From the NCBI RefSeq assembly GCF_051014445.1, contig NW_027488366.1, positions 22,772,001 through 22,836,000 on the forward strand: DNA of 64,000 nt, in the 5' to 3' direction. The notes under the pieces are model-generated. The model was not told the origin of the DNA. It ran no database searches and worked only from the letters and a program-made list of their open reading frames with translations. Source of the DNA: Colletes latitarsis (lineage: Eukaryota; Arthropoda; Insecta; Hymenoptera; Colletidae). This document shows, piece by piece, positions 47,701 to 61,100 of the stretch (positions are counted from its first letter, which is position 1; every line of letters starts with the position of its first letter). The position numbers and the translations under genes are program-made.

Positions 47701-50700
47701 GAATACCAGAACTAACCCAGACATAACCAGCGTTATCCTCTAAAACACTAATCGGAACCAGCTTTTATTGACCGTTTCAGTGAGGTACCTCATTACTACG
47801 TGGTCCAAACCAGAAAAAACCCAGGATCTGGCCAACAAGTATGCGAAAAATGCGAAAGTACGGGCCAGATGAGGGCCAATCCCAGACCTAACCGAGACAT
47901 AACCAGCGTTGTCCTCTAAAATACTATTCGGAACTAGCTTCTATTGACTGTTTCAGTGTGGTACCACATTACTACGTGATCCAAACCAGAAAAAGCCCAG
48001 GATCTGGCCAACAAGTATGCGAAAAATGCGAAAGTACGGGCCAGATGAGGGCCAATCCCAGACCTAACCGAGACATAACCAGCGTTGTCCTCTAAAATAC
48101 TATTCGGAACTAGCTTCTATTGACTGCTTCAGTGTGGTACCACATTACTACGTGATACAAACGAGAAAAAGCCCAGGATCTGGCCAACAAGTATGCGAAA
48201 AATGCGAAAGTACGAGCCAGATGAGGGCAAATCCCAGACCTAACCAAGACATAACCGGCGTTATCCTCTAAAATATTAATCGCAACCAGGTTTAATTGAC
48301 TGTTTCGGTGTGGAACCTAATTACTACGGGATCCAAACCAGAAAAAACCCAGGATCTTCCCAACAAATATGAGAAAAACGCGAAAGTATGAGCCAGATGA
48401 TTGCAAATACCAGAACTAACCCAGACATAGCCAGCGTTATCCTCTAAAATACTATTCGGAACCAGCTTCTATTGACTGTTTCAGTGTGGTACCACATTAC
48501 TACGTGATACAAACCAGAATAAGGCCAGGATATGGCCAACAAGTATGCGAAAAATGCGCAGGTACGAGCCAGATGAGGGCAAATCCCGGATCTAACCGAG
48601 ATATAACCGGCGTTATCCTCTAACATATTAATCGAAACCAGGTTTAATTGGCTGTTTCGGTGTGGAACGCCATTATTACGGGATCCAAACCAGAAAAAAC
48701 CCAGCATCTGGCCAACAAATATGCGAAAAACGCGAAAGTATGGGCCAGATGATTGCAAATACCAGAACTAACCCAGACATAGCCAGCGTTATCCTCTAAA
48801 ATACTATTCGGAACCAGCTTCTATTGACTGTTTCAGTGTGGTACCACATAACTACGTGATCCAAATCAGCAAAAAGCCTAGGATCTGGCCAACAAGAATG
48901 CAAAAATGCGAAAGTACGGGCCAGATGAGGGCAAATCCCAGACCTAACCGAGATATAACCGGCGTTATCCTCTAAAATATTAATCGCAACCAGGTTTAAT
49001 TGACTGTTTCGGTGTGGAACTTCATTACTACGGGATCCTAACCAGAAAAAACCCAGGATCTGGCCAATAAATATGCGAAAAACGCGAAAGTATGGGCCAG
49101 ATGATTGCAAATACCAGAACTAACCCAGACATAGCCAGCGTAATCCTCTAAAATACTATTCGGAACCAGCTTCTATTGACTGTTTCAGTGTGGTACCACA
49201 TTACTACGTGATACAAACCAGAATAAGGCCAGGATATGGCCAACAAGTATGCGAAAAATGCGCAGGTACGAGCCAGATGAGGGCAAATCCCGGATCTAAC
49301 CGAGATATAACCGGCGTTATCCTCTAACATATTAATCGAAACCAGGTTTAATTGGCTGTTTCGGTGTGGAACGTCATTATTACGGGATCCAAACCAGAAA
49401 AAACCCAGCATCTGGCCAACAAATATGCGAAAAACGCGAAAGTATGGGCCAGATGATTGCACATACCAGAACTAACCCAGACATAGCCAGCGTTATCCTC
49501 TAAAATACTATTCGGAACCAGCTTCTATTGACTGTTTCAGTGTGGTACCACATAACTACGTGATCCAAATCAGCAAAAAGCCTAGGATCTGGCCAACAAG
49601 AATGCAAAAATGCGAAAGTACGGGCCAGATGAGGGCAAATCCCAGACCTAACCGAGATATAACCGGCGTTATCCTCTAAAATATTAATCGCAACCAGGTT
49701 TAATTGACTGTTTCGGTGTGGAACTTCATTACTACGGGATCCTAACCAGAAAAAACCCAGGATCTGGCCAATAAATATGCGAAAAACGCGAAAGTATGGG
49801 CCAGATGATTGCAAATACCAGAACTAACCCAGACATAGCCAGCGTAATCCTCTAAAATAATATTCGGAACCAGCATCTATTGACTGTTTCAGTGTGGTAC
49901 CACATTACTACGTGATCCAAATCAGCAAAAAGCCTAGGATCTGGCCAACAAGAATGCAAAAAAGCGAAAGTATGAGCCAGATGATTGCGAATACCAGAGC
50001 TAACCCAGACATAACCAGCGTTATCCTCTAAAACACTAATCGGAACCAGCTTTTATTGACCGTTTCAGTGAGGTACCTCATTACTACGTGGTCCAAACCA
50101 GAAAAAACCCAGGATCTGGCCAACAAGTATGCGAAAAATGCGAAAGTACGGGCCAGATGAGGGCCAATCCCAGACCTAACCGAGACATAACCAGCGTTGT
50201 CCTCTAAAATACTATTCGGAACTAGCTTCCATTGACTGTTTCAGTGTGGTACCACATTACTACGTGATCCAAACCAGAAAAAGCCCAGGATCTGGCCAAC
50301 AAGTATGCGAAAAATGCGAAAGTACGGGCCAGATGAGGGCCAATCCCAGACCTCACCGAGACATAACCAGCGTTGTCCTTTAAAATACTATTCGGAACTA
50401 GCTTCTATTGACTGTTTCAGTGTGGTACCACATTACTACGTGATACAAACCAGAAAAAGCCCAGGATCTGGCCAACAAGTATGCGAAAAATGCGAAAGTA
50501 CGAACCAGATGAGGGCAAATCCCAGACCTAACCAAGACATAACCGGTGTTATCCTCTAACATATTAATCGAAACCAGGTTTAATTGGCTGTTTCGGTGTG
50601 GAACCTCATTACTACGGGATCCAAACCAGAAAAAACCCAGGATCTTGCCAACAAATATGCGAAAAACGCGAAAGTATGGGCCAGATGATTGCAAATACCA

Positions 50701-52139
50701 GAACTAACCCAGACATAGCCAGCGTTATCCTCTAAAATACTATTCGGAACCAGCTTCTATTGACTGTTTCAGTGTGGTACCACATAACTACGTGATCCAA
50801 ATCAGCAAAAAGCCTAGGATCTGGCCAACAAGAATGCAAAAATGTGAAAGTACGGGCCAGATGAGGGCAAATCCCAGACCTAACCGAGACATAACCGGCG
50901 TTATCCTCTAAAATATTAATCGCAACCAGGTTTAATTGACTGTTTCGGTGTGGAGCCTCATTACTACGGGATCCTAACCAGAAAAAACCCAGGATCTGGC
51001 CAATAAATATGCGAAAAACGCGAAAGTATGGGCCAGATGATTGCAAATACCAGAACTAACCCAGACATAGCCAGCGTTATCCTCTAAAATACTATTCGGA
51101 ACCAGCTTCTATTGACTGTTTCAGTGTGGTACCACATTACTACGTGATCCAAATCAGCAAAAAGCCTAGGATCTGGCCAACAAGAATGCAAAAATGCGAA
51201 ACTACGGGCCAGGTGAGGGCAAATCCCAGACCTAAACGAGACATAACCAGCGTTATCCTCTAAAATATTAATCACAACCAGGTTTAATTGACTGTTTCGG
51301 TGTAGTACCGCAATACTACGGGATCCTAACCAGAAAAAACCCAGCATCTGGCCAATAAATATGCGAAACACGCGAAAGTATGGGCCAGATGATTGCAAAT
51401 ACCAGAACTAACCCAGACATAGCCAGCGTTATCCTCTAAAACACTAATCGGAACCAGCTTTTATTGACCGTTTCAGTGAGGTACCTCATTACTACGTGGT
51501 CCAAACCAGAAAAAACCCAGGATCTGGCCAACAAGTATGCGAAAAATGCGAAAGTACGGGCCAGATGAGGGCCAATCCCAGACCTAACCGAGACATAACC
51601 AGCGTTGTCCTCTAAAATACTATTCGGAACTAGCTTCCATTGACTGTTTCAGTGTGGTACCTCATTACTACGTGGTCCAAACCAGAAAAAACCCAGGATC
51701 TGGCCAACAAGTATGCGAAAAATGCGAAAGTACAGGCCAGATGAGGGCCAATCCCAGACCTAACCGTGACATAACCAGCGTTGTCCTCTAAAATACTATT
51801 CGGAACTAGCTTCCATTGACTGTTTCAGTGTGGTACCACATTACTACGTGATCCAAACCAGAAAAAGCCCAGGATCTGGCCAACAAGTTTGCGAAAAATG
51901 CGAAAGTACGGGCCAGATGAGGGCCAATCCCAGACCTAACCGAGATATAACCGGCGTTATCCTCTAACATATTAATCGAAACCAGGTTTAATTGGCTGTT
52001 TCGGTGTGGAACGTCATTATTACGGGATCCAAACCAGAAAAAACCCAGCATCTGGCCAACAAATATGCGAAAAACGCGAAAGTATGGGCCAGATGATTGC
52101 AAATACCAGAACTAACCCAGACATAGCCAGCGTTATCCT

Positions 52140-53387
52140 CTAAAATACTATTCGGAACCAGCTTCTATTGACTGTTTCAGTGTGGTACCACATAACTACG
52201 TGATCCAAATCAGCAAAAAGCCTAGGATCTGGCCAACAAGAATGCAAAAATGCGAAAGTACGGGCCAGATGAGGGCAAATCCCAGACCTAACCGAGACAT
52301 AACCGGCGTTATCCTCTAAAATATTAATCGCAACCAGGTTTAATTGACTGTTTCGGTGTGGAACCTCATTACTACGGGATCCTAACCAGAAAAAACCCAG
52401 GATCTGGCCAATAAATATGCGAAAAACGCGGAAGTATGGGCCAGATGATTGCAAATACCAGAACTAACCCAGACATAGCCAGCGTTATCCTCTAAAATAC
52501 TATTCGGAACCAGCTCCTATTGACTGTTTCAGTGTGGTACCACATTACTACGTAATCCAAATCAGCAAAAAGCCTAGGATCTGGCCAACAAGAATGCAAA
52601 AATGCGAAAGTACGGGCCAGGTGAGGGCAAATCCCAGACCTAAACGAGACATAACCAGCGTTATCCTCTAAAATATTAATCGCAACCAGGTTTAATTGAC
52701 TGTTTCGGTGTAGTACCGTATTACTACGGGATCCTAACCAGAAAAAACCCAGCATCTGGCCAATAAATATGCGAAAAACGCGAAAGTATGGACCAGATGA
52801 TTCCAAATACCAGAACTAACCCAGACATAGCCAGCGTTATCCTCTAAAATACTATTCGGAACCAGCTTCTATTGACTGTTTCAGTGTGGTACCACATTAC
52901 TACGCGACCCAAATCAGCAAATAGCCTAGGATCTGGCCAACAAGAATGCAAAAATGCGAAACTACGGGCCAGGTGAGGGCAAATCCCAGACCTAACCGAG
53001 ACATAACCAGCGTTATCCTCTAAAATATTAATCGCAACCAGGTTTAATTGACTGTTTCGGTGTAGTACCGCATTACTACGTGATACAAACCAGAAAAAGG
53101 CCAGGATCTTGCCAATAAGTATGCGAAAATTGCGAAAGTACGAGCCAGATGAGGGCAAATCCCAGACCTAACCGAGACATAACCGGCGTTATCCTCTAAA
53201 ATATTAATCGCAACCGGGTTCAATTGACTGTTTCGGTGTGGAACCTCGTTACTACGGGATCCTAACCAGAAAAAAACCCAGGATCTGGCCAACAAATATG
53301 CGAAAAACGCGAAAGTATGAGCCAGATGATTGCAAATACCAGAACTAACGCGGGAATAGCCAGCGTTGTCCTCTAAAATACTATTCG
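52140..53387 (+). repeat. 7-monomer B segment, left member of a pair flanking the 10-mers
   Basis: This segment matches 56893-58140 at an offset of 4753 bp (27 monomers plus 1 bp), and both match 31888-33135 in macro-copy 1. The shared order includes GTAGTACCGTATTACTACG, a monomer with ACTACGCGA, ACCGGGTTCAATTGAC, and TAACGCGGGAATAGCC. Confidence 0.83.
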
Positions 53388-55147
53388 GGTCCAGCTTTTA
53401 TTGACTGTTTTAGTGTGGTACCACATTACTACGTGATCCAAACCAGAAAAAGCCCAGAATCTGGCCAACAAGTATGCGAAAAATGCGAAAGTACGGGCCA
53501 GATGAGGGCCAATCCCAGACCTCACCGAGACATAACCAGCGTTGTCCTTTAAAATACTATTCGGAACTAGCTTCTATTGACTGTTTCAGTGTGGTACCAC
53601 ATTACTACGTGATACAAACCAGAAAAAGCCCAGGATCTGGCCAACAAGTATGCGAAAAATGCGAAAGTACGAACCAGATGAGGGCAAATCCCAGACCTAA
53701 CCAAGACATAACCGGCGTTATCCTCTAAAATATTAATCGCAACCAGGTTTAATTGACTGTTTCGGTGTGGAACCTCATTACTACGGGATCCAAACCAGAA
53801 AAAACCCAGGATCTTCCCAACAAATATGCGAAAAACGCGAAAGTATGAGCCAGATGATTGCAAATACCAGAACTAAGCCAGACATAGCCAGCGTTATCCT
53901 CTAAAATACTATTCGGAACCAGCTTCTATTGACTGCTTCAGTGTGGTACCACATTACTACGTGATACAAACCAGAATAAGGCCAGGATATGGCCAACAAG
54001 TATGCGAAAAATGCGCAGGTGCGAGCCAGATGAGGGAAAATCCCGGATCTAACCGAGATATAACCGGCGTTATCCTCTAACATATTAATCGAAACCAGGT
54101 TTAATTGGCTGTTTCGGTGTGGAACCTCATTACTACGGGATCCAAACCAGAAAAAACCCAGGATCTTGCCAACAAATATGCGAAAAACGCGAAAGTATGG
54201 GCCAGATGATTGCAAATACCAGAACTAACCCAGACATAGCCAGCGTTATCCTCTAAAATACTATTCGGAACCAGCTTCTATTGACTGTTTCAGTGTGGTA
54301 CCACATTACTACGTGATCCAAATCAGCAAAAAGCCTAGGATCTGGCCAACAAGAATGCAAAAATGCGAAACTACGGGCCAGGTGAGGGCAAATCCCAGAC
54401 CTAAACGAGACATAACCAGCGTTATCCTCTAAAATATTAATCACAACCAGGTTTAATTGACTGTTTCGGTGTAGTACCGCAATACTACGGGATCCTAACC
54501 AGAAAAAACCCAGCATCTGGCCAATAAATATGCGAAACACGCGAAAGTATGGGCCAGATGATTGCAAATACCAGAACTAACCCAGACATAGCCAGCGTTA
54601 TCCTCTAAAACACTAATCGGAACCAGCTTTTATTGACCGTTTCAGTGAGGTACCTCATTACTACGTGGTCCAAACCAGAAAAAACCCAGGATCTGGCCAA
54701 CAAGTATGCGAAAAATGCGAAAGTACAGGCCAGATGAGGGCCAATCCCAGACCTAACCGTGACATAACCAGCGTTGTCCTCTAAAATACTATTCGGAACT
54801 AGCTTCCATTGACTGTTTCAGTGTGGTACCACATTACTACGTGATCCAAACCAGAAAAAGCCCAGGATCTGGCCAACAAGTATGCGAAAAATGCGAAAGT
54901 ACGGGCCAGATGAGGGCCAATCCCAGACCTAACCGAGATATAACCGGCGTTATCCTCTAACATATTAATCGAAACCAGGTTTAATTGGCTGTTTCGGTGT
55001 GGAACGTCATTATTACGGGATCCAAACCAGAAAAAACCCAGCATCTGGCCAACAAATATGCGAAAAACGCGAAAGTATGGGCCAGATGATTGCAAATACC
55101 AGAACTAACCCAGACATAGCCAGCGTTATCCTCTAAAATACTATTCG
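53388..55147 (+). repeat. 10-monomer (1760-bp) tandem unit in family B, copy 1
   Basis: The unit runs from GGGTCCAGCTTTTATTGAC at about 53388 to the same words at about 55148, exactly 1760 bp later. It includes the private GACCTCACCGAGAC and GTCCTTTAAAATAC variants and the GTGCGAGCCAGATGAGG variant. The left edge is a fusion: TAACGCGGGAATAGCC precedes copy 1, but TAACCCAGACATAGCC precedes copy 2. Confidence 0.88.
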
Positions 55148-56907
55148 GGTCCAGCTTTTATTGACTGTTTTAGTGTGGTACCACATTACTACGTGATCCA
55201 AACCAGAAAAAGCCCAGAATCTGGCCAACAAGTATGCGAAAAATGCGAAAGTACGGGCCAGATGAGGGCCAATCCCAGACCTCACCGAGACATAACCAGC
55301 GTTGTCCTTTAAAATACTATTCGGAACTAGCTTCTATTGACTGTTTCAGTGTGGTACCACATTACTACGTGATACAAACCAGAAAAAGCCCAGGATCTGG
55401 CCAACAAGTATGCGAAAAATGCGAAAGTACGAACCAGATGAGGGCAAATCCCAGACCTAACCAAGACATAACCGGCGTTATCCTCTAAAATATTAATCGC
55501 AACCAGGTTTAATTGACTGTTTCGGTGTGGAACCTCATTACTACGGGATCCAAACCAGAAAAAACCCAGGATCTTCCCAACAAATATGCGAAAAACGCGA
55601 AAGTATGAGCCAGATGATTGCAAATACCAGAACTAAGCCAGACATAGCCAGCGTTATCCTCTAAAATACTATTCGGAACCAGCTTCTATTGACTGCTTCA
55701 GTGTGGTACCACATTACTACGTGATACAAACCAGAATAAGGCCAGGATATGGCCAACAAGTATGCGAAAAATGCGCAGGTGCGAGCCAGATGAGGAAAAA
55801 TCCCGGATCTAACCGAGATATAACCGGCGTTATCCTCTAACATATTAATCGAAACCAGGTTTAATTGGCTGTTTCGGTGTGGAACCTCATTACTACGGGA
55901 TCCAAACCAGAAAAAACCCAGGATCTTGCCAACAAATATGCGAAAAACGCGAAAGTATGGGCCAGATGATTGCAAATACCAGAACTAACCCAGACATAGC
56001 CAGCGTTATCCTCTAAAATACTATTCGGAACCAGCTTCTATTGACTGTTTCAGTGTGGTACCACATTACTACGTGATCCAAATCAGCAAAAAGCCTAGGA
56101 TCTGGCCAACAAGAATGCAAAAATGCGAAACTACGGGCCAGGTGAGGGCAAATCCCAGACCTAAACGAGACATAACCAGCGTTATCCTCTAAAATATTAA
56201 TCACAACCAGGTTTAATTGACTGTTTCGGTGTAGTACCGCAATACTACGGGATCCTAACCAGAAAAAACCCAGCATCTGGCCAATAAATATGCGAAACAC
56301 GCGAAAGTATGGGCCAGATGATTGCAAATACCAGAACTAACCCAGACATAGCCAGCGTTATCCTCTAAAACACTAATCGGAACCAGCTTTTATTGACCGT
56401 TTCAGTGAGGTACCTCATTACTACGTGGTCCAAACCAGAAAAAACCCAGGATCTGGCCAACAAGTATGCGAAAAATGCGAAAGTACAGGCCAGATGAGGG
56501 CCAATCCCAGACCTAACCGTGACATAACCAGCGTTGTCCTCTAAAATACTATTCGGAACTAGCTTCCATTGACTGTTTCAGTGTGGTACCACATTACTAC
56601 GTGATCCAAACCAGAAAAAGCCCAGGATCTGGCCAACAAGTATGCGAAAAATGCGAAAGTACGGGCCAGATGAGGGCCAATCCCAGACCTAACCGAGATA
56701 TAACCGGCGTTATCCTCTAACATATTAATCGAAACCAGGTTTAATTGGCTGTTTCGGTGTGGAACGTCATTATTACGGGATCCAAACCAGAAAAAACCCA
56801 GCATCTGGCCAACAAATATGCGAAAAACGCGAAAGTATGGGCCAGATGATTGCAAATACCAGAACTAACCCAGACATAGCCAGCGTTATCCTCTAAAATA
56901 CTATTCG
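55148..56907 (+). repeat. 10-monomer (1760-bp) tandem unit in family B, copy 2
   Basis: This copy is almost identical to the preceding unit. The one difference I found by reading is G at 54036 against A at 55796 (TGAGGGAAAAT and TGAGGAAAAAT). At 56908 the sequence goes into CGGAACCAGCTTC rather than starting a third unit. The near identity marks it as one of the most recent events in the window. Confidence 0.88.
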
Positions 56908-58140
56908 GAACCAGCTTCTATTGACTGTTTCAGTGTGGTACCACATAACTACGTGATCCAAATCAGCAAAAAGCCTAGGATCTGGCCAACAAGAATGCAA
57001 AAATGCGAAAGTACGGGCCAGATGAGGGCAAATCCCAGACCTAACCGAGACATAACCGGCTTTATCCTCTAAAATATTAATCGCAACCAGGTTTAATTGA
57101 CTGTTTCGGTGTCGAACCTCATTACTACGGGATCCTAACCAGAAAAAACCCAGGATCTGGCCAATAAATATGCGAAAAACGCGAAAGTATGGGCCAGATG
57201 ATTGCAAATACCAGAACTAACCCAGACATAGCCAGCGTTATCCTCTAAAATACTATTCGGAGCCAGCTCCTATTGACTGTTTCAGTGTGGTACCACATTA
57301 CTACGTGATCCAAATCAGCAAAAAGCCTAGGATCTGGCCAACAAGAATGCAAAAATGCGAAAGTACGGGCCAGGTGAGGGCAAATCCCAGACCTAAACGA
57401 GACATAACCAGCGTTATCCTCTAAAATATTAATCGCAACCAGGTTTAATTGACTGTTTCGGTGTAGTACCGTATTACTACGGGATCCTAACCAGAAAAAA
57501 CCCAGCATCTGGCCAATAAATATGCGAAAAACGCGAAAGTATGGGCCAGATGATTCCAAATACCAGAACTAACCCAGACATAGCCAGCGTTATCCTCTAA
57601 AATACTATTCGGAACCAGCTTCTATTGACTGTTTCAGTGTGGTACCACATTACTACGCGATCCAAATCAGCAAAAAGCCTAGGATCTGGCCAACAAGAAT
57701 GCAAAAATGCGAAACTACGGGCCAGGTGAGGGCAAATCCCAGACCTAACCGAGACATAACCAGCGTTATCCTCTAAAATATTAATCGCAACCAGGTTTAA
57801 TTGACTGTTTCGGTGTAGTACCGCATTACTACGTGATACAAACCAGAAAAAGGCCAGGATCTTGCCAATAAGTATGCGAAAATTGCGAAAGTACGAGCCA
57901 GATGAGGGCAAATCCCAGACCTAACCGAGACATAACCGGCGTTATCCTCTAAAATATTAATCGCAACCGGGTTCAATTGACTGTTTCGGTGTGGAACCTC
58001 GTTACTACGGGATCCTAACCAGAAAAAAACCCAGGATCTGGCCAACAAATATGCGAAAAACGCGAAAGTATGAGCCAGATGATTGCAAATACCAGAACTA
58101 ACGCGGGAATAGCCAGCGTTGTCCTCTAAAATACTATTCG
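56893..58140 (+). repeat. 7-monomer B segment, right member of the pair flanking the 10-mers
   Basis: This is the sister of 52140-53387. Private differences here include GGTGTCGAACCTC for GGTGTGGAACCTC and GGCTTTATCC for GGCGTTATCC. After it the sequence carries on as macro-copy 1 does at 33.1 kb (offset 25005). The 27 extra monomers are thus the two 10-mers plus one copy of this segment. Confidence 0.82.
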
Positions 58141-61100
58141 GGTCCAGCTTTTATTGACTGTTTTAGTGTGGTACCACATTACTACGTGATCCAAACCAGA
58201 AAAAGCCCAGAATCTGGCCAACAAGTCCGCGAAAAATGCGAAGGTACGAGCCAGATGATTGCAAATACCAGAACTAACCGAGACATAACCTGCGTTATCC
58301 TCTAAAATTTTAATCGCAACCAGGTTTAATTGACTGTTTCAGTGTAGTACCACATTACTACGTGATCCTAACAATAGAAAAACACAGGATCTGGCCATTC
58401 AAGTATGCGAAAAATGCGAAAGTACGAGCCAGATGAGGGCAAATCCCAGAACTAACCGAGACATAACCAGCGTTATCCTCTAAAATATTAATCGCAACCA
58501 GGTTTAATTGACTGTTTCAGTGTGGTCCCACATTACTACTTGGTCCAAGCCAGAACAAGGCCAGGATCTGGCCAACAAGTATGCGAGAAATGCGAAGGTA
58601 CGAGCCAGATGAGGGCAAATCCCAGACCTAACCGAGATATAACCGGCAATATCCTCTAAAATATTAATCGAAACTAGGTTTAATTGACTGTTTCGGTGTG
58701 GAACGTCATTATTACGTGATCCAAACCAGAAAAAACCCAGCATCTGGCCAACAAGTATGCGAGAAATGCGAAAGTACGAGCCAGATGATTGCAAATACCA
58801 GAACTAACCCAGACATAACCAGCGTTATCCTCTAAAACACTAATCGGAACCAGCTTCTATTGACTGTTTCAGTGTAGTACCACATTAGTACGTGATACAA
58901 ACCAGAAAAAGGCGAGGATCTGGCCAACAAGTATGCGAGAAATGCGAAGGTACGAGCCAGATGAGGGCAAGTCCCAGACCTAACCGAGATATAACCGGCA
59001 ATATCCTCTAAAATATTAATCGAAACTAGGTTTAATTGACTGTTTCGGTGTGGAACGTCACTATTACGTGATCCAAACCAGAAAAAACCCAGCATCTGGC
59101 CAACAAGTATGCGAGAAATGCGAAAGTACGAGCCAGATGATTGCAAATACCAGAACTAACCCAGACATAACCAGCGTTATCCTCTAAAACACTAATCGGA
59201 ACCAGCTTCTATTGACTGTTTCAGTGTAGTACCACATTACTACGTGATACAAACCAGAAAAAGGCCAGGATCTGGCCAACAAGTATGCGAGAAATGCGAA
59301 AGTACGAACCAGATGAGGGCAAATCCCAGACCTAACCGAGACAAAGCCGGCGTTATCCTCTAAAATATTAATCGCAACCAGGTTTAATTGACTGTTCAGG
59401 TGTGGAACCTCATTACTACGGGATCCAAACCAGAAAAAACCCAGCATCTGGCAAACAAGTATGCGAAAAAAGCGAAAGTATGAGCCAGATGATTGTGAAT
59501 ACCAGAACTAACCCAGACATAACCAGCGTTATCCTCTAAAACACTAATCGGAACCAGCTTTTATTGACCGTTTCAGTGAGGTACCTCATTACTACGTGGT
59601 CCAAACCAGAAAAAACCCAGGATCTGGCCAACAAGTATGCGAAAAATGCGAAAGTACGGGCCAGATGAGGGCCAATCCCAGACCTAACCGAGACATAACC
59701 AGCGTTGTCCTCTAAAATACTATTCGGAACTAGCTTCTATTGACTGTTTCAGTGTGGTACCACATAACTACGTGATCCAAATCAGCAAAAAGCCTAGGAT
59801 CGTGCCAACAAGAATGCAAAAATGCGAAACTACGGGCCAGGTGAGGGCAAATCCCAGACCTAACCGAGACATAACCAACGTTATCCTCTAAAATATTAAT
59901 CGCAACCAGGTTTAATTGACTGTTTCGGTGTAGTACCGCATTACTACGGGATCCTAACCAGAAAAAACCCAGCATCTGGCAAACAAGTATGCGAAAAAAG
60001 CGAAAGAATGAGCCAGATGATTGCGAATATCAGAACTAACCCAGACATAACCAGCGTTATCCTCTAAAACACTAATCGGAACCAGCTTTTATTGACCGTT
60101 TCAGTGAGGTACCTCATTACTACGTGGTCCAAACCAGAAAAAGCCTAGGGTCTGGCCAACAAGTATGCGAAAAATGCGAAAGTACGGGCCAGATGAGGGC
60201 CAATCCCAGACCTAACCGAGACATAACCAGCGTTGTCCTCTAAAATACTATTCGGAACTAGCTTCTATTGACTGTTTCAGTGTGGTACCACATTACTACG
60301 TGATCCAAACCAGAAATGCCCAGGATCTGGCCAACAAGTATGCGAAAAATGCGAAAGTACGGGCCAGATGAGGGCCAATCCCAGACCTAACCGAGACATA
60401 ACCAGCGTTGTCCTCTAAAATACTATTCGGAACTAGCTTCTATTGACTGTTTCAGTGTGGTACCACATTACTACGTGATACAAACCAGAAAAAGCCCAGG
60501 ATCTGGCCAACAAGTATGCGAAAAATGCGAAAGTACGAGCCAGATGAGGGCAAATCCCAGACCTAACCAAGACATAACCGGCGTTATCCTCTAAAATATT
60601 AATCGCAACCAGGTTTAATTGACTGTTTCGGTGTGGAACCTCATTACTACGGGATCCAAACCAGAAAAAACCCAGGATCTTCCCAACAAATATGCGAAAA
60701 ACGCGAAAGTATGAGCCAGATGATTGCAAATACCAGAACTAACCCAGACATAGCCAGCGTTATCCTCTAAAATACTATTCGGAACCAGCTTCTATTGACT
60801 GTTTCGGTGTGGTACCACATAACTACGTGATCCAAATCAGCAAAAAGCCTAGGATCTGGCCAACAAGAATGCAAAAATGCGAAAGTACGGGCCAGATGAG
60901 GTCAAATCCCAGACCTAACCGAGACATAACCGGCGTTATCCTCTAAAATATTAATCGCAACCAGGTTTAATTGACTGTTTCGGTGTGGAACCTCATTACT
61001 ACGGGATCCTAACCAGAAAAAACCCAGGATCTGGCCAATAAATATGCGAAAAACGCGAAAGTATGGGCCAGATGATTGCAAATACCAGAACTAACCCAGA

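Larger units (their letters stand above)
44134..60653 (+). repeat. Composite A+B macro-unit, copy 3 (~16.5 kb, rearranged)
   Basis: This copy starts at the same B-to-A switch as copy 2, has only 0.56 kb of family A, and then follows the B part of copy 1 with losses of 2, 1 and 8 monomers and a gain of 27. Its homology to copy 1 ends near 60653, where copy 1 has GGGATCCTAACC before switching to A. Copy 3 instead has GGGATCCAAACC and stays B. Confidence 0.8.
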
